Source: Legionella gresilensis (GTDB lineage: Bacteria > Pseudomonadota > Gammaproteobacteria > Legionellales > Legionellaceae). From it: DNA of 64,000 bases. A program made the translations under genes and the position numbers. Of the stretch, positions 1-10,697 are shown piece after piece. How positions within the stretch are numbered: the stretch's first letter is position 1; each line of letters starts with the position of its first letter. The DNA lies in the NCBI RefSeq assembly GCF_900639865.1, contig NZ_CAAAHX010000013.1, positions 1 through 64,000 of the forward strand, in the 5' to 3' direction. The notes under the pieces are model-generated. The model was not told where the DNA came from, ran no database searches, and saw nothing but the letters and a program-made list of their open reading frames with translations.

Positions 1-60
1 GCTATTCGTGAAGGCGGCCGAACTGTCGGTGCTGGTGTCGTTGCAAAAATTATTGAGTGA
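1..60 (+). CDS. tuf: Elongation factor Tu, C-terminal end (partial)
   Basis: The first 60 bases read in frame as [19 protein letters not shown] followed by TGA. This is the conserved C-terminus of EF-Tu, the GTPase that brings aminoacyl-tRNA to the ribosome. The rest of the gene lies before the window. A tuf gene directly upstream of rpsJ is the usual order in gammaproteobacteria. The stop codon lies a few bases before the rpsJ start. Confidence 0.95.
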   Translation, partial: AIREGGRTVGAGVVAKIIE

Positions 61-65
61 GCAAG

Positions 66-386
66 ATGAGTAACAATCAAAATATTAAAATTCGCTTAAA
101 GTCATTTGATCATCGTTTAATCGATACATCGACTCGCGAAATTGTTGAAACAGCAAAGCGTACAGGGGCTCAAATTAGGGGCCCTATCCCCCTTCCTATT
201 AAAAAGGAAAAATTCACAGTATTGATTTCACCACATGTTAATAAAGATGCGCGTGATCAATACGAATTACGAACCCACAAACGTCTAGTAGTAATCGTAC
301 ATCCAACTGAGAAAACAGTGGATGCCTTAATGAAACTAGACCTAGCTGCCGGGGTCGATGTTCAGATAAGCCTAGATGATGAATAA
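66..386 (+). CDS. rpsJ: 30S ribosomal protein S10
   Basis: Small-subunit head protein S10 (106 aa), also a transcription antitermination factor (NusE) in this family. The conserved stretches [20 protein letters not shown] and THKRLV are present. A GTG at 57 extends the frame by three codons across the tuf stop, but the ATG at 66 gives the usual family length and N-terminus, so it is preferred. It is the first gene of the S10 operon. Confidence 0.97.
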   Translation: MSNNQNIKIRLKSFDHRLIDTSTREIVETAKRTGAQIRGPIPLPIKKEKFTVLISPHVNKDARDQYELRTHKRLVVIVHPTEKTVDALMKLDLAAGVDVQISLDDE

Positions 387-422
387 TCATTACGAGGCAA
401 TGGATACTAAAGAGGTATTACT

Positions 423-1076
423 ATGACGACATTAGGGTTAATTGGCAGAAAGGTAGGTATGACACGCATTTTTACAGATGCTGGTGTTTCAATACCTGTT
501 TCTGTAATTGAGGTACTACCCAATCGGATTTCCCAGTTAAAAACTTTAGAAAATGATGGCTACATTGCTATTCAGCTAACTGCAGGTGAAAAAAAAGCTA
601 GCCGAGTTAGCAAGCCTCTTGCCGGACATTTTGCAAAAGCACAAATTGAGGCAGGAGATGCGGTAGGTGAATTTATTGTAGAGTCTGCTGATGAGTTTCA
701 AGCAGGACAGGTCATTAATGTTTCAGACGTATTTACAAATGGTCAATTTGTAGATGTCTGTGGAACATCAAAAGGTAAAGGGTTTGCTGGTACTGTAAAG
801 CGTTATAATTTCCGCACTCAAGATGCTACACATGGTAATTCTAGATCACATAGAGTACCTGGTTCCATCGGGCAGAATCAAACGCCTGGTAGAGTGTTTA
901 AAGGTAAAAAGATGGCTGGTCAAATGGGTAATGTCCGTTGCACCACACAAAATTTAGAATTAGTACGAATTGATGCAGAACGTAATTTACTGCTCATAAA
1001 AGGTGCAATTCCTGGCTGTCCAGGTTCTAAAGTGCGCGTAACGCCAGCTGTTAAAAAGAAAGCAAGGGGAGAATAA
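423..1076 (+). CDS. rplC: 50S ribosomal protein L3
   Basis: Large-subunit protein L3 (217 aa), one of the first proteins to bind 23S rRNA near the peptidyl-transferase centre. It starts [13 protein letters not shown] and carries the conserved loop [20 protein letters not shown]. The stop overlaps the rplD start by one base (TAATG), which suggests translational coupling within the S10 operon. Confidence 0.97.
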   Translation: MTTLGLIGRKVGMTRIFTDAGVSIPVSVIEVLPNRISQLKTLENDGYIAIQLTAGEKKASRVSKPLAGHFAKAQIEAGDAVGEFIVESADEFQAGQVINVSDVFTNGQFVDVCGTSKGKGFAGTVKRYNFRTQDATHGNSRSHRVPGSIGQNQTPGRVFKGKKMAGQMGNVRCTTQNLELVRIDAERNLLLIKGAIPGCPGSKVRVTPAVKKKARGE

Positions 1077-1681
1077 TGGAACTTATTACGAAAGATACCA
1101 ATACTTCCTTAAAAGTGAACGAGCAGATTTTTGATTACAATTATAATGAAGGTCTAATCCATCAAGCAGTTGTAACTTTCATGAATAATGCCCGTAGTGG
1201 TAATAGTGCACAAAAAACTCGTGCAGAAGTTAGAGGCGGCGGCAAGAAGCCTTGGAATCAAAAAGGAACAGGTAGAGCACGCGCAGGGACTATTCGTAGC
1301 CCTCTATGGCGTAGCGGCGGTGTGACTTTTGCTTCTAAAAAGAGAGATTATAGCCAAAAATTAAATAAAAAAATGTACAAAAGGGCATTACGTAGTATAA
1401 TCTCTGAACTTTATCGCAATGGTAATCTAATTGTGGTTGATGATTTCCAATGTAATTCACATAAAACTAAAGATTTTATTGCGAAAGTAAGTGAATTTGA
1501 ACTCACTAATGCATTAATTGTTATGGATGAAATAGGTGAGCAAGAATACTTAGGTTCACGAAATTTAGCTGATTTCGATATTTGTGATGTTATATCTGTA
1601 GATCCTGTAAATTTACTACGATTTGAAAAAGTAGTTATGACTAGTGGCGCTGTTAAGCGACTTGAGGAGTTATTACAATGA
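1076..1681 (+). CDS. rplD: 50S ribosomal protein L4
   Basis: Large-subunit protein L4 (201 aa). The long loop that lines the exit tunnel is visible ([19 protein letters not shown]). In E. coli L4 autoregulates the S10 operon; the rpsJ leader lies outside this window, so that cannot be checked here. It overlaps rplW by four bases (ATGA). Confidence 0.97.
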   Translation: MELITKDTNTSLKVNEQIFDYNYNEGLIHQAVVTFMNNARSGNSAQKTRAEVRGGGKKPWNQKGTGRARAGTIRSPLWRSGGVTFASKKRDYSQKLNKKMYKRALRSIISELYRNGNLIVVDDFQCNSHKTKDFIAKVSEFELTNALIVMDEIGEQEYLGSRNLADFDICDVISVDPVNLLRFEKVVMTSGAVKRLEELLQ

Positions 1682-1974
1682 ATGCTGAACACATAATAAT
1701 GGTTCTGCGTGAGCCCCATACTTCTGAAAAGTCTACAATAATGGCTGAAAAATTTAAGCAATTTACATTTAAAGTATTGCCTACAGCTACTAAGTCAGAG
1801 ATTAAACAAGCAGTAGAACAGATGTTTAACGTCAAAGTTAAAAGTGTGTCAGTAATAAATGTTCCTGGCAAGCAGAAACGCTTTAGACAATTACAAGGTA
1901 AAAGAAGTGATTGGAAAAAAGCTTATGTTTCTCTGCAGGAAAATTATGATATTGACTTTAGCTTGGCAGAATAA
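1678..1974 (+). CDS. rplW: 50S ribosomal protein L23
   Basis: Large-subunit protein L23 (98 aa), which sits at the tunnel exit and docks trigger factor and SRP. The family signature REPHTSEKS and the segment [12 protein letters not shown] are present. The start overlaps the rplD stop. Length is normal. Confidence 0.96.
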   Translation: MNAEHIIMVLREPHTSEKSTIMAEKFKQFTFKVLPTATKSEIKQAVEQMFNVKVKSVSVINVPGKQKRFRQLQGKRSDWKKAYVSLQENYDIDFSLAE

Positions 1975-1985
1975 GGCAGATTAAG

Positions 1986-2813
1986 ATGGCTCTTTTAAAA
2001 TCTAAACCCACCTCACCGGGTAAGCGTGGTGAGCTAAAGGTTGTTCATCATAATATTCATAAAGGACAACCACATGCCGCTTTAGTTGAAAAATTAAATA
2101 AAACTGGCGGACGTAATAACTATGGTCGTATCACTGTTCGTCATATTGGCGGTGGGACTCGATCTAAATATAGAATTATTGATTTTAAACGTAATAAAGA
2201 TGGTATTGAAGCTAAAGTTGAACGCTTAGAATACGATCCTAATCGCTCAGCTCTTATTGCTCTTATTGTGTATAATGATGGGGAACGACGTTATATTATT
2301 GCTCCCTCTAATTTAGAAGTTGGAGCTGTTGTTGTAAGTGGTGAAGATGCCCCTATTAGTGTAGGTAATTGCCTGCCTCTTCGTAATATTCCTGTTGGTA
2401 CTACTATCCATTGCGTTGAATTAAAGCCCGGAAAAGGTGCTCAGCTATTACGTAGTGCAGGTTGTAGTGGGCAGATAGTTGCAAAAGAAGGTGTTTATGC
2501 CACATTGAAATTACGATCTGGTGAAATGCGCAAGGTGTTAACCTCATGCCGTGCAGTAATCGGTGAAGTTAGCAACAGTGAGCATAGCTTACGTAGCCTT
2601 GGAAAAGCTGGTGCAAAACGTTGGCGTGGTATTAGACCGACTGTGCGCGGTGTAGCTATGAATCCAGTTGACCATCCTCATGGAGGGGGCGAGGGAAGGA
2701 CTTCAGGCGGACGTCATCCTGTAACACCTTGGGGTGTGCCTACTAAAGGGTACAAAACTCGGAGCAATAAGCGAACTGATCGCTTTATTGTAAGACGACG
2801 CAAAAAGAAATAA
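1986..2813 (+). CDS. rplB: 50S ribosomal protein L2
   Basis: Large-subunit protein L2 (275 aa), needed for subunit joining and the peptidyl-transferase centre. The segments [16 protein letters not shown] and, near the C-terminus, [14 protein letters not shown] are invariant family features, and the latter holds the conserved histidine. It lies 11 bases after rplW. Confidence 0.98.
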   Translation: MALLKSKPTSPGKRGELKVVHHNIHKGQPHAALVEKLNKTGGRNNYGRITVRHIGGGTRSKYRIIDFKRNKDGIEAKVERLEYDPNRSALIALIVYNDGERRYIIAPSNLEVGAVVVSGEDAPISVGNCLPLRNIPVGTTIHCVELKPGKGAQLLRSAGCSGQIVAKEGVYATLKLRSGEMRKVLTSCRAVIGEVSNSEHSLRSLGKAGAKRWRGIRPTVRGVAMNPVDHPHGGGEGRTSGGRHPVTPWGVPTKGYKTRSNKRTDRFIVRRRKKK

Positions 2814-2833
2814 TTAGTTAAGAGGATATTAAG

Positions 2834-3112
2834 GTGCCACGTTCCATAAGAAAAGGTCCATTTATAGATCGACACTTATTAAAGAAAATAGAATTGGCGA
2901 ATCAAACAAAGTCTAAAAAACCAATTAAAACTTGGTCTAGACGTTCGACAATAATTCCTGAAATGATTGAACATACCATTGCCGTTCATAATGGTAAAGT
3001 ACATGTTCCTGTCTATATTACTGATAATATGGTCGGTCACAAGTTAGGTGAGTTTGCTATGACTCGAACATTTAAAGGGCATTCTGGTGACAGAAAGGCC
3101 AAAGGTAAATAA
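2834..3112 (+). CDS. rpsS: 30S ribosomal protein S19
   Basis: Small-subunit head protein S19 (92 aa) with the usual [15 protein letters not shown] start and [16 protein letters not shown] signature. The start codon is GTG at 2834, preceded by the purine-rich AAGAGGA about 9 bases upstream. It precedes rplV by six bases. Confidence 0.97.
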   Translation: MPRSIRKGPFIDRHLLKKIELANQTKSKKPIKTWSRRSTIIPEMIEHTIAVHNGKVHVPVYITDNMVGHKLGEFAMTRTFKGHSGDRKAKGK

Positions 3113-3118
3113 GAGGTC

Positions 3119-3457
3119 ATGATGGAAGTTACAGCTAAATTAAGTAATGCACCTCTATCTGCCCAAAAGGGCAGATTGATTGCGGATTTAATTCGTGGTC
3201 TAAGTGTTTCAAAGGCACTTGATGTATTGCGTTTCACTCCAAAAAAGGGTGCAAAGTATATGTTAAAATTATTAGAGTCAGCGATTGCTAATGCTGAGAA
3301 TAATAATGGTGCTGATATAGATGAGCTAAAAGTTGGAACTGTCTGTGTGGATGAGGCTGCTACTTTTAAAAGAATTAGTCCACGTGCCAAGGGAAGAGCT
3401 AATCGTATTTGCAAACGCAATTGCCACATTTTAATTAAAGTATCTGACGGGGTATAG
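3119..3457 (+). CDS. rplV: 50S ribosomal protein L22
   Basis: Large-subunit protein L22 (112 aa), whose beta-hairpin lines the exit tunnel. The hairpin region is recognisable near residues 80-100 ([15 protein letters not shown]). Two ATGs stand in tandem at 3119 and 3122, and either could start the protein. The family normally begins MEVTAK, which favours 3122 slightly. Confidence 0.96.
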   Translation: MMEVTAKLSNAPLSAQKGRLIADLIRGLSVSKALDVLRFTPKKGAKYMLKLLESAIANAENNNGADIDELKVGTVCVDEAATFKRISPRAKGRANRICKRNCHILIKVSDGV

Positions 3458-3461
3458 CACA

Positions 3462-4118
3462 ATGGGACAGAAAGTAAACCCAATAGGTATTCGTTTAGGT
3501 ATTACTAAAGACTGGAATTCAAAATGGTACGCCAGTAAAACGTTTGCCAAATTATTAAACGAAGATATTAACTTAAGAAAAGATCTTAAGAAAAAATTTA
3601 TGGGCGCTGCCGTCAGCCGTATCCAAATTGAAAGACCAGCTAATAACGCTGTAGTAACTATTCATAGTGCTAGACCTGGTGTGTTAATTGGTAAAAAAGG
3701 TGGCGGTATTGAAGGTCTACGCAGTGAGATCGCGGCTAAGTTAAATGTACCTGTTCATTTAAACATTGAAGAAGTTCGAAAACCAGAACTAGATTCTGTT
3801 TTAGTTGCAGAGAGTATTGCTCAGCAATTAGAACAACGAGTAATGTTTAGAAGAGCAATGAAGAGGGCTGTAACTTCGGCTATGAAGGCTGGTGCAAAAG
3901 GAATTAAGATTTGCGTTAGTGGCCGTCTTGGAGGAGCTGAAATTGCTCGTAGCGAATGGTATCGTGAAGGCCGTGTACCCTTACATACTTTTCGTGCAGA
4001 CGTTGATTATGGTACTGCAGAAGCAAAAACAACTTACGGTATTATTGGTGTTAAAGTATGGATCTTTAAAGGTGAAGTGCTGCCACAAAAAAATCGTAAC
4101 GTTGAAAGCAGTAAATGA
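3462..4118 (+). CDS. rpsC: 30S ribosomal protein S3
   Basis: Small-subunit protein S3 (218 aa) at the mRNA entry site. The KH domain loop is seen as [17 protein letters not shown], and the C-terminal domain as [20 protein letters not shown]. It starts four bases after rplV, as is usual in the S10 operon. Confidence 0.98.
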   Translation: MGQKVNPIGIRLGITKDWNSKWYASKTFAKLLNEDINLRKDLKKKFMGAAVSRIQIERPANNAVVTIHSARPGVLIGKKGGGIEGLRSEIAAKLNVPVHLNIEEVRKPELDSVLVAESIAQQLEQRVMFRRAMKRAVTSAMKAGAKGIKICVSGRLGGAEIARSEWYREGRVPLHTFRADVDYGTAEAKTTYGIIGVKVWIFKGEVLPQKNRNVESSK

Positions 4119-4134
4119 ATGAGGATTGTTGATC

Positions 4135-4548
4135 ATGTTACAGCCTAAACGTACTAAATATAGAAAACAAATGAAAGGTCGCAATCGCGGTCTAGCATTG
4201 ACAGGTAATAAAGTCAGTTTCGGTGAGTTTGGTTTAAAAGCTTTGGAACGTGGACGTTTAACTGCTCGCCAAATTGAAGCAGCTCGACGTGCAATGACTC
4301 GTCACATTAAACGTGGAGGAAAAATATGGATTCGTGTTTTTCCGGATAAACCAATTACGCAAAAGCCACTTGAAGTTCGTCAAGGTAAAGGTAAAGGAAG
4401 CGTTGAATATTGGGTTGCTCAAATTCAACCAGGAAAGGTTTTGTTTGAAATGGAAGGTGTGACTAGAGAATTGGCTATGGAAGCTTTTAATCTAGCGAAA
4501 GCAAAATTACCTTTCAAGGTTATCTTTGAAGAGCGGAAGGTGATGTAA
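4135..4548 (+). CDS. rplP: 50S ribosomal protein L16
   Basis: Large-subunit protein L16 (137 aa), which organises the A site. It starts [19 protein letters not shown], the family N-terminus, so the ATG at 4135 is chosen over an in-frame TTG at 4126. The stop overlaps the rpmC start by one base. Confidence 0.97.
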   Translation: MLQPKRTKYRKQMKGRNRGLALTGNKVSFGEFGLKALERGRLTARQIEAARRAMTRHIKRGGKIWIRVFPDKPITQKPLEVRQGKGKGSVEYWVAQIQPGKVLFEMEGVTRELAMEAFNLAKAKLPFKVIFEERKVM

Positions 4549-4757
4549 TGAAAGACAATAGCGAATTAAGAAAGCTTTCTCAAGAGCAATTAAATGAAGA
4601 ATTACTTGATTTAAGAAAATTACAATTTAAATTAAGAATGAAAAAAGCAAATGGCTTATTAGAAAAAACTCATCCTATTAAAGAGGCGAGGCGAGCCATT
4701 GCTAGAGTAAAAACAATTATGACGGAAAAGGTTGGAAAGACTTATGTCGAAAAATAG
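4548..4757 (+). CDS. rpmC: 50S ribosomal protein L29
   Basis: Two-helix protein L29 (69 aa) next to L23 at the tunnel exit. The core [19 protein letters not shown] is typical, and the C-terminal tail is a few residues longer than in E. coli. The 3' end overlaps rpsQ by 14 bases. Confidence 0.95.
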   Translation: MKDNSELRKLSQEQLNEELLDLRKLQFKLRMKKANGLLEKTHPIKEARRAIARVKTIMTEKVGKTYVEK

Positions 4758-4998
4758 TGAATCTAGTGCCAGAACGCTGGTTGGAAAAATCGTTAGCGAT
4801 AAGATGCAAAAAACTATTGTAGTCATGGTCGAGCGTACAGTAAAGCATCCTAAGTACGGCAAAATTATAAAGAAAAGAACTAAATTACATGCCCATGATG
4901 AAAATGAGATAGGTAAAATTGGCAATACTGTTAAGATTCGTGAATCAAGACCTCTCTCAAAGACAAAAAGTTGGGTTCTTGTTGAAGTTATTTCTTAA
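4744..4998 (+). CDS. rpsQ: 30S ribosomal protein S17
   Basis: Primary 16S rRNA-binding protein S17 (84 aa, OB fold). The signature [16 protein letters not shown] and the [18 protein letters not shown] segment are present. The ATG at 4744 (MSKNSESS) gives the family length. It is the last gene of the S10 operon; an 84-base gap follows before rplN. Confidence 0.96.
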   Translation: MSKNSESSARTLVGKIVSDKMQKTIVVMVERTVKHPKYGKIIKKRTKLHAHDENEIGKIGNTVKIRESRPLSKTKSWVLVEVIS

Positions 4999-5029
4999 TA
5001 GGTTGTAACGACTTTTAAAATTCAAAAAG

Positions 5030-5054
5030 GGCTGATATAATCAGCCACCTTTTT
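5030..5054 (+). terminator. Hairpin at the S10/spc operon boundary (attenuator or partial terminator)
   Basis: In the only sizeable gap of the early ribosomal cluster, a 6-bp stem GGCTGA/TCAGCC (5030-5035 with 5041-5046) closes a 5-base loop and is followed by a T-rich stretch (5050-5054). The flanking A-run at 5024-5028 can pair with those Ts and lengthen the stem. A TATAAT lies inside the hairpin (5036-5041), so a spc promoter may overlap it, although no good -35 was seen at the right distance. In E. coli the S10 and spc operons separate at exactly this point. Confidence 0.5.
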
Positions 5055-5082
5055 CTGGTCGTATTAAGAACTGGAGTTTATT

Positions 5083-5448
5083 ATGATACAAATGCAGACG
5101 GTGCTTGATGTTGCTGATAACAGTGGCGCGCGCAAAGTGATGTGTATCAAAGTGCTAGGGGGATCTCATCGTCGCTATGCACGAGTAGGGGATGTCATCA
5201 AAGTTAGTATTAAAGATGCAATTCCGAGAAGTAAAGTAAAAAAGGGTGCAGTCATGAAGGCTGTAGTGGTTAGAACTAGCCAAGGCGTTCGCCGCGATGA
5301 TGGTTCATTAATTCGCTTTGATGGAAACGCAGCTGTTCTTTTAAATAACCAAAACGAGCCTATCGGTACCCGTATATTTGGTCCAGTAACACGCGAGTTA
5401 AGAGAGAAATTTATGAAGATTATCTCTTTAGCCGCAGAAGTATTGTAA
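5083..5448 (+). CDS. rplN: 50S ribosomal protein L14
   Basis: Large-subunit protein L14 (121 aa) at the subunit interface. It starts [18 protein letters not shown] and contains [13 protein letters not shown] and [13 protein letters not shown], all conserved. It is the first gene of the spc operon. Confidence 0.98.
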   Translation: MIQMQTVLDVADNSGARKVMCIKVLGGSHRRYARVGDVIKVSIKDAIPRSKVKKGAVMKAVVVRTSQGVRRDDGSLIRFDGNAAVLLNNQNEPIGTRIFGPVTRELREKFMKIISLAAEVL

Positions 5449-5460
5449 AAGGATAAAATT

Positions 5461-5787
5461 ATGAAGCGTATCCGTTCTGGCGATACAGTCATTGTTATCA
5501 CTGGTAAGAGTAAAGGGCATATTGGCAAAGTAAACCGTGTATTTGGTGACTCAGTGGTTGTTGAAGGCGCCAATTTGGTTAAAAAACATATTAAGCCTAA
5601 TCCACAGGTCAATGATAAAGGTGGCATTCGCTCTATTGAAGCACCGCTGCATATTTCTAATGTCGCCTTATATAATCCTGCTTCCAAAAAAGCAGATAAA
5701 GTAGGTTTTAGAAACATAGAGAAAGATGGCAAAACATACAAAGTTAGATATTACAAGTCTAACGATGAAGTAGTTGACTTAATCTAA
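5461..5787 (+). CDS. rplX: 50S ribosomal protein L24
   Basis: Assembly-initiating protein L24 (108 aa) with the KOW motif near the N-terminus (RSGDTVIVITGKSKGHIGKV). Length and order between rplN and rplE are normal. Confidence 0.97.
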   Translation: MKRIRSGDTVIVITGKSKGHIGKVNRVFGDSVVVEGANLVKKHIKPNPQVNDKGGIRSIEAPLHISNVALYNPASKKADKVGFRNIEKDGKTYKVRYYKSNDEVVDLI

Positions 5788-5805
5788 TTACGTAGGTGGC
5801 GGGAA

Positions 5806-6357
5806 ATGGCAAGACTTAAAGAATATTATAATAGCGAAGTAGTTGAAATGATGATGAAGAAGTTCGGCTACAAAAGCGTAATGCAAGTCCCAAAAATTGT
5901 TAAAATAACATTGAATATGGGCGTTGGTGAAGCAGTAGGTGATAAAAAGGTTATGAATCATGCTGTTGAAGATATGACTTTGATTGCTGGGCAAAAACCA
6001 ATTATTACTAAAGCTCGAAAATCATTAGCTGGTTTTAAAATTCGTGAAGGCTGGCCTATTGGTTGTAAAGTTACTTTAAGAAAAAAACAAATGTATGAGT
6101 TTTTAGATAGACTTATAAGTATCGCTTTACCACGCGTTCGTGATTTTCGTGGCCTCAGTCCAAAATCTTTTGATGGTACAGGTAACTATAGTATGGGTTT
6201 AAGCGAACAAATCGTTTTTCCTGAAATTGATTTTGATAAAACTGATGGAATTAGAGGCTTAGATATTTGCATAACAACTAGTGCTAAAACCAACGAAGAG
6301 GCGAAAGCTTTACTAGAGGCATTTAATCTACCTTTAAAAGATAGAGACAAACATTAA
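5806..6357 (+). CDS. rplE: 50S ribosomal protein L5
   Basis: 5S rRNA-binding protein L5 (183 aa). Conserved segments include [35 protein letters not shown] and [17 protein letters not shown]. It forms the central protuberance with 5S rRNA and L18. Confidence 0.98.
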   Translation: MARLKEYYNSEVVEMMMKKFGYKSVMQVPKIVKITLNMGVGEAVGDKKVMNHAVEDMTLIAGQKPIITKARKSLAGFKIREGWPIGCKVTLRKKQMYEFLDRLISIALPRVRDFRGLSPKSFDGTGNYSMGLSEQIVFPEIDFDKTDGIRGLDICITTSAKTNEEAKALLEAFNLPLKDRDKH

Positions 6358-6371
6358 AGAAGGGTATTACC

Positions 6372-6674
6372 GTGGCTAAAAAATCAATGCTCGAACGAGA
6401 AAAAAAGCGTGCAAAGCTAGTTGAAAAGTATCTACCAATACGAATCGAATTAAAAAATTTAATCAAAACTTCAAAAGATTTTGATACAATAATGGATGCA
6501 CAAGAGCGGTTAGCAAAACTGCCTGTTAATTCTAATCCGGTCCGTCATAGCACTCGATGCCAACAATGTGGCCGGCCACACGCCGTATATAAAAAGTTCG
6601 GGCTTTGCAGAATTTGCTTACGGCAACAATTAATGAATGGTAATGTTACTGGCGGTCGGAAATCTAGCTGGTAA
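6372..6674 (+). CDS. rpsN: 30S ribosomal protein S14 (zinc-independent form)
   Basis: Small-subunit protein S14 (100 aa). The start is GTG at 6372, giving [16 protein letters not shown]. The C-terminal half has [23 protein letters not shown]. Two C-x2-C pairs remain (CQQC and CRIC), although the protein has the long proteobacterial architecture, so zinc retention in this long form is worth noting. Confidence 0.96.
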   Translation: MAKKSMLEREKKRAKLVEKYLPIRIELKNLIKTSKDFDTIMDAQERLAKLPVNSNPVRHSTRCQQCGRPHAVYKKFGLCRICLRQQLMNGNVTGGRKSSW

Positions 6675-6698
6675 TATCAAGACTATTGGAGAAAAAGA

Positions 6699-7094
6699 GT
6701 GAGTATGCATGATCCTGTAGCTGATATGCTGACCCGAATTCGAAATGGACAGCAGGCGAAACACCAAAGCGTTACTCTTCATTCATCAAAATTGAAAGAA
6801 GAAATCGCTCGTGTATTAAAAGAGGAAGGTTACATACTAGATTATAGTATTGAGTCTAGTAAGAATAATATTAAAAGTATTACTATCGATTTAAAATACT
6901 ACCACGGTAGACCTGTAATAGAGCGGATTGAACGTATAAGTCGTCCTGGCTTAAGAGTTTATAAGCCTTTTAATGAGTTATTAGCTATACCTGGATTTGG
7001 AATTGCCATTTTATCAACCTCGAAGGGCGTTATGACTCATGTGGCAGCTAAATCCCAACGGGTTGGTGGCGAAGTACTTTGTGAAATAGCTTAA
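6699..7094 (+). CDS. rpsH: 30S ribosomal protein S8
   Basis: 16S rRNA-binding protein S8 (131 aa), in E. coli the translational repressor of the spc operon. It begins [18 protein letters not shown] and ends in the STSKGVMTH segment. GTG at 6699 is preferred as start over the ATG two codons later, because the family begins MSM/MSL-xDP. Confidence 0.97.
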   Translation: MSMHDPVADMLTRIRNGQQAKHQSVTLHSSKLKEEIARVLKEEGYILDYSIESSKNNIKSITIDLKYYHGRPVIERIERISRPGLRVYKPFNELLAIPGFGIAILSTSKGVMTHVAAKSQRVGGEVLCEIA

Positions 7095-7111
7095 AGTTTG
7101 CGAGGAATGAT

Positions 7112-7648
7112 ATGTCAAGAGTAGCAAAGGCCTCAATATCTCTACCAAATAACGTAGGGTTAACTGTAACTAAAGAATTAATGACCGTAAAGGGGCCAAA
7201 AGGGGAATTAACTCAAACTTATAATAAGTTAGTTGATATCTCTACTGACGGTTCAAATGTAGTAACATTCAAGCCTGCTTCAAAAGATCCTAAAGGTTGG
7301 GCTCATGCTGGTACTGCTAGAGCGTTACTCAATAATATGGTTAAAGGCGTAACTGAAGGTTTTACCATAACTTTGGAACTAGTTGGTGTAGGTTATAGGG
7401 CACAATCAAGCGGGAAAACACTTAATTTAAGTTTAGGTTTTTCTCATCCAGTAGAATTTAAGTTGCCTGAAGGGGTAACTGCTGAAACGCCAAATAATAC
7501 TACTATTAATTTACGTGCTATTGACAAGCAATTGTTAGGTCAAGTTGCTGCTGAAATTCGAGCATTTAGAAAGCCTGAACCTTATAAGGGCAAAGGTATT
7601 AAATATGCTGGCGAATATATAGCTCGTAAAGAAGCTAAGAAGAAATAG
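7112..7648 (+). CDS. rplF: 50S ribosomal protein L6
   Basis: Large-subunit protein L6 (178 aa) near the factor-binding site. The two-domain repeat is recognisable, with the conserved GYRAQ region (LVGVGYRAQ) and the family C-terminal signature PEPYKGKGIKYAGE. Confidence 0.97.
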   Translation: MSRVAKASISLPNNVGLTVTKELMTVKGPKGELTQTYNKLVDISTDGSNVVTFKPASKDPKGWAHAGTARALLNNMVKGVTEGFTITLELVGVGYRAQSSGKTLNLSLGFSHPVEFKLPEGVTAETPNNTTINLRAIDKQLLGQVAAEIRAFRKPEPYKGKGIKYAGEYIARKEAKKK

Positions 7649-7657
7649 GGTTTAAAA

Positions 7658-8014
7658 ATGAATAAACGAACTTCTCGTGTTCGACGTGGTATGAAAGCCA
7701 AAGCAATACAGCGAAAATGTAATCATCCGCGTCTTGTTGTTTATCGCAGTGCATGCAATATCTATTCGCAGATCGTGATTGGCAGTGAAAAAGGCGATGT
7801 TGTTTTAGTTTCTTGTTCAACACTAGATAAAGAATTAAAAACTTCATTAAGTGGCACTAAAGTTGAGCAAGCCCAACAAGTAGGTAAATTACTTGGTGAA
7901 AGAGCTAAAGCTAAAGAAATCCTTAATGTAGCTTTCGATCGCTCTGGCTATAGGTATCACGGCCGAGTTAAAGCATTGGCTGATGGTGCGCGTGCAGCTG
8001 GTTTGAATTTTTAA
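7658..8014 (+). CDS. rplR: 50S ribosomal protein L18
   Basis: 5S rRNA-binding protein L18 (118 aa). The [16 protein letters not shown] core and the C-terminal [20 protein letters not shown] are typical. Confidence 0.97.
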   Translation: MNKRTSRVRRGMKAKAIQRKCNHPRLVVYRSACNIYSQIVIGSEKGDVVLVSCSTLDKELKTSLSGTKVEQAQQVGKLLGERAKAKEILNVAFDRSGYRYHGRVKALADGARAAGLNF

Positions 8015-8024
8015 AGGAAAAGTA

Positions 8025-8540
8025 ATGGCATTTGATGATTCTAAAGTAAACGAGGGCTACCAAGAGAAATTAGTTTCCGTTACTCGTACAGCAAAAGTTG
8101 TAAAGGGTGGTCGCGTTTTTGGCTTTGCTGTTTTAGTTGTAATTGGTGATGGCAAAGGTAAGGTTGGTTTTGGTCGCGGAAAAGCGCGTGAAGTGCCAAT
8201 AGCAATTCAAAAAGCTATGGAGCAAGCACGCAAGAACATGACTTATATTCCATTAGCCGGAAATACTATTCATCACGAAATTACTTGGAATTATGGTGCT
8301 TCAAAAGTATTTATGAAGCCAGCTAGTGAAGGTACAGGTATTATTGCTGGCGGTGCTATGCGTGCTGTTTTAGAAGTTTTAGGCGTGCAAAATATTTTAG
8401 CTAAAAGTATTGGTTCAACTAATCCTAGTAATATTGTAAGAGCTACTATTGGAGCCTTAACTAATATTGGCACTCCTGACTATGTTGCAGCGAAACGCGG
8501 AAAGTCAATTGAACAAATAATGGCAGATCAGCATGAGTAA
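8025..8540 (+). CDS. rpsE: 30S ribosomal protein S5
   Basis: Fidelity protein S5 (171 aa). The N-terminal double-stranded RNA-binding domain carries [19 protein letters not shown], the loop where spectinomycin-resistance changes occur in other bacteria. It overlaps rpmD by eight bases. Confidence 0.97.
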   Translation: MAFDDSKVNEGYQEKLVSVTRTAKVVKGGRVFGFAVLVVIGDGKGKVGFGRGKAREVPIAIQKAMEQARKNMTYIPLAGNTIHHEITWNYGASKVFMKPASEGTGIIAGGAMRAVLEVLGVQNILAKSIGSTNPSNIVRATIGALTNIGTPDYVAAKRGKSIEQIMADQHE

Positions 8541-8718
8541 AAATATTAAAATTACTTTAGTTAAAAGTATTATTGGTCGTAAGCCTAAGCACATTCAAAT
8601 TGTTAAACAGCTTGGCTTAGGTAAATTAAATAGTTCTGTCATTCATGCAGATAACCCTTGTATTCGTGGGTTAGTGAATGCAGTTGAATATTTATTGAAA
8701 GTCGAGGAGTGCGCTTAA
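8533..8718 (+). CDS. rpmD: 50S ribosomal protein L30
   Basis: Small large-subunit protein L30 (61 aa) with the family [18 protein letters not shown] start. It overlaps the rpsE 3' end and abuts rplO with no gap. Confidence 0.95.
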   Translation: MSKNIKITLVKSIIGRKPKHIQIVKQLGLGKLNSSVIHADNPCIRGLVNAVEYLLKVEECA

Positions 8719-9153
8719 ATGAACTTAAATTCACTTTCTCCTGATTACGGTTCACGCACAGCGAAACGTCGTGTTGGTCGCGGGATTGGATCAGGCTTAG
8801 GTAAAACTAGTGGACGAGGTCATAAAGGTCAGAAAGCAAGAGCAGGTGGCTTTCACAAAATAAACTTTGAAGGCGGTCAAATGCCTATTCAACGTCGTCT
8901 GCCTAAAATGGGTTTTAAATCCCGCAATGGTAAGCTAATTGATGAAGTTACTTTATCTGAACTCGCTAAGTTAGATGCTGATACGATTGACATCAATACT
9001 TTAAGAGAATTTGGTTTAATTAATAAACTCATTAAAGATGTCAAAATTATATTATCTGGCGAGATAACTAAACCTTTAAAGATTAAAGGTCTTCGTGCAA
9101 CGAAGGGTGCACGTGCAGCAATCGAGCAAGCAGGTGGAAGCGTAGAAGATTAA
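8719..9153 (+). CDS. rplO: 50S ribosomal protein L15
   Basis: Late-assembly protein L15 (144 aa). The glycine- and basic-rich N-terminal extension ([20 protein letters not shown]) and the [14 protein letters not shown] signature are clear. It precedes secY by one base. Confidence 0.97.
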   Translation: MNLNSLSPDYGSRTAKRRVGRGIGSGLGKTSGRGHKGQKARAGGFHKINFEGGQMPIQRRLPKMGFKSRNGKLIDEVTLSELAKLDADTIDINTLREFGLINKLIKDVKIILSGEITKPLKIKGLRATKGARAAIEQAGGSVED

Positions 9154-9154
9154 T

Positions 9155-10483
9155 ATGAATAACAAAAAACAATTAACTAGCCAAACAAAAGGTGGATTAG
9201 CCGAATTAAAAGCTCGGCTCTTATTTGTAGTTCTTGGTATTCTCGTGTATCGATTAGGTGCGCATATTCCTGTTCCTGGGTTAGATCCACAAAAATTAGC
9301 TAACTTTTTTGGCGAACAGCAGAATACTATCTTTGGCTTATTTAATATGTTTTCAGGTGGCGCATTATCTCGAGTTACTGTTTTTGCAATTGGGATAATG
9401 CCATATATTTCAGCTTCTATTATCATCCAACTTTTTTCTGTTGTTTCTCCTAAGCTTGAGCAATTAAAAAAAGAAGGTGAATCTGGACGGCGAAAAATAA
9501 ATCAATATACTCGCTATTTAACTTTAGTGTTATCCATTTTTCAATCTTTAGGTATGGCACGCTGGTTAGCTGGTCAAAATATTGCGTTACATGCTGACAT
9601 TTTTTTCTATTTTACAGCAGTAGTTACCCTAGCTACTGGTACTATGTTTTTGATGTGGCTTGGTGAACAAATTACTGAGAAAGGCGTAGGTAACGGAATT
9701 TCATTGATTATTTTTTCAGGAATAGTTTCCAGTATGCCTAACGCACTTGCTTCCATTTTTCAGCAAGTTCGTGAAGGACAAATGCAAGCACTTACTTTAA
9801 TTCTGATAGGTTTGATAGTTATCGTTGTTACAGGTTTTGTTGTCTTTATGGAAAGAGCGCAAAGACGTATTCGTGTAAATTATGCTCAGCGTACCCACGG
9901 TAGAAAAGTTTATGCTGCGCAATCTAGTCATCTACCATTAAAAATAAACATGTCTGGTGTTATTCCACCGATTTTTGCTTCTAGCATTATTTTATTGCCT
10001 GCTACTTTGGCGCAATTTTTTGCTAAAGGTAAAGGTATGGATTGGCTTGCTGATATTGGTATGGCTCTTTCACCTGGACAACCTCTTTATTTAATAGTTT
10101 ATGCTATTGCTATTTTGTTTTTTGCTTTTTTCTATGCTGCTCTTGTTTTTAATCCCAAAGACACAGCAGATAATTTAAAGAAGTCCGGCGCTTATATTCC
10201 TGGTATTCGTCCTGGTGAGCAAACAACACGTTATATCGATTCTGTTATGACCCGTTTAACGTTAATTGGTGCTATCTATTTAGTTTTAGTATGCTTGTTA
10301 CCGCAAATTCTAATGTATACCTGGCACGTTCCCTTTTATTTTGGCGGGACTTCACTTTTAATCATTGTTGTTGTAATTATGGATTTTGTTGCGCAAGTAC
10401 AAGCGCACTTAATGACACAGCAATATGATTCTTTGATGAAAAAGGCCAATTTTAGAGGCACAAAATTGCCTGGTCTTTTATAA
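9155..10483 (+). CDS. secY: Protein translocase subunit SecY
   Basis: Central pore of the Sec translocon in the inner membrane (442 aa, ten predicted transmembrane helices). Conserved stretches include [27 protein letters not shown], the cytosolic loop [10 protein letters not shown] and a C-terminal segment [10 protein letters not shown]. It is in the spc operon as in most bacteria, followed by rpmJ. Confidence 0.98.
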   Translation: MNNKKQLTSQTKGGLAELKARLLFVVLGILVYRLGAHIPVPGLDPQKLANFFGEQQNTIFGLFNMFSGGALSRVTVFAIGIMPYISASIIIQLFSVVSPKLEQLKKEGESGRRKINQYTRYLTLVLSIFQSLGMARWLAGQNIALHADIFFYFTAVVTLATGTMFLMWLGEQITEKGVGNGISLIIFSGIVSSMPNALASIFQQVREGQMQALTLILIGLIVIVVTGFVVFMERAQRRIRVNYAQRTHGRKVYAAQSSHLPLKINMSGVIPPIFASSIILLPATLAQFFAKGKGMDWLADIGMALSPGQPLYLIVYAIAILFFAFFYAALVFNPKDTADNLKKSGAYIPGIRPGEQTTRYIDSVMTRLTLIGAIYLVLVCLLPQILMYTWHVPFYFGGTSLLIIVVVIMDFVAQVQAHLMTQQYDSLMKKANFRGTKLPGLL

Positions 10484-10504
10484 ATAAATTTTTTGGAGTT
10501 ATCG

Positions 10505-10618
10505 ATGAAAGTTAGAGCATCAGTCAAGCGCCTATGCCGAAATTGTAAAATTATCAAGCGAAATGGAATTATTCGTGTTATTTGTAAGGATGCAAGGCAT
10601 AAACAAAAGCAAGGTTAA
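10505..10618 (+). CDS. rpmJ: 50S ribosomal protein L36
   Basis: A 37-residue frame reads [20 protein letters not shown] and ends with [14 protein letters not shown]. This is L36 with the zinc-ribbon residues C11, C14, C27 and H32. It sits between secY and rpsM, the expected place. Confidence 0.96.
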   Translation: MKVRASVKRLCRNCKIIKRNGIIRVICKDARHKQKQG

Positions 10619-10625
10619 TTATTGC

Positions 10626-10654
10626 TTGATTTTGTATCAATAAAATAGTATTCT
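10626..10654 (+). promoter_or_regulatory. Candidate alpha-operon promoter
   Basis: In the 79-base gap between rpmJ and rpsM, TTGATT (10626-10631) and TATTCT (10649-10654) are separated by 17 bases. This matches sigma-70 hexamers 4/6 each with ideal spacing. It would allow extra transcription of rpsM-rplQ. It is based on hexamer matching only. Confidence 0.35.
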
Positions 10655-10697
10655 TCTGTCCCTTTCTGGCAGAGCAAAATAACGTACGGAGAGATTA

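Noticed and set aside
5175-5741. Long reverse-strand open frame opposite rplN and rplX
   Set aside because: It lies fully across two essential ribosomal genes in conserved order and its product shows no family pattern, so it is an artefact of codon bias.
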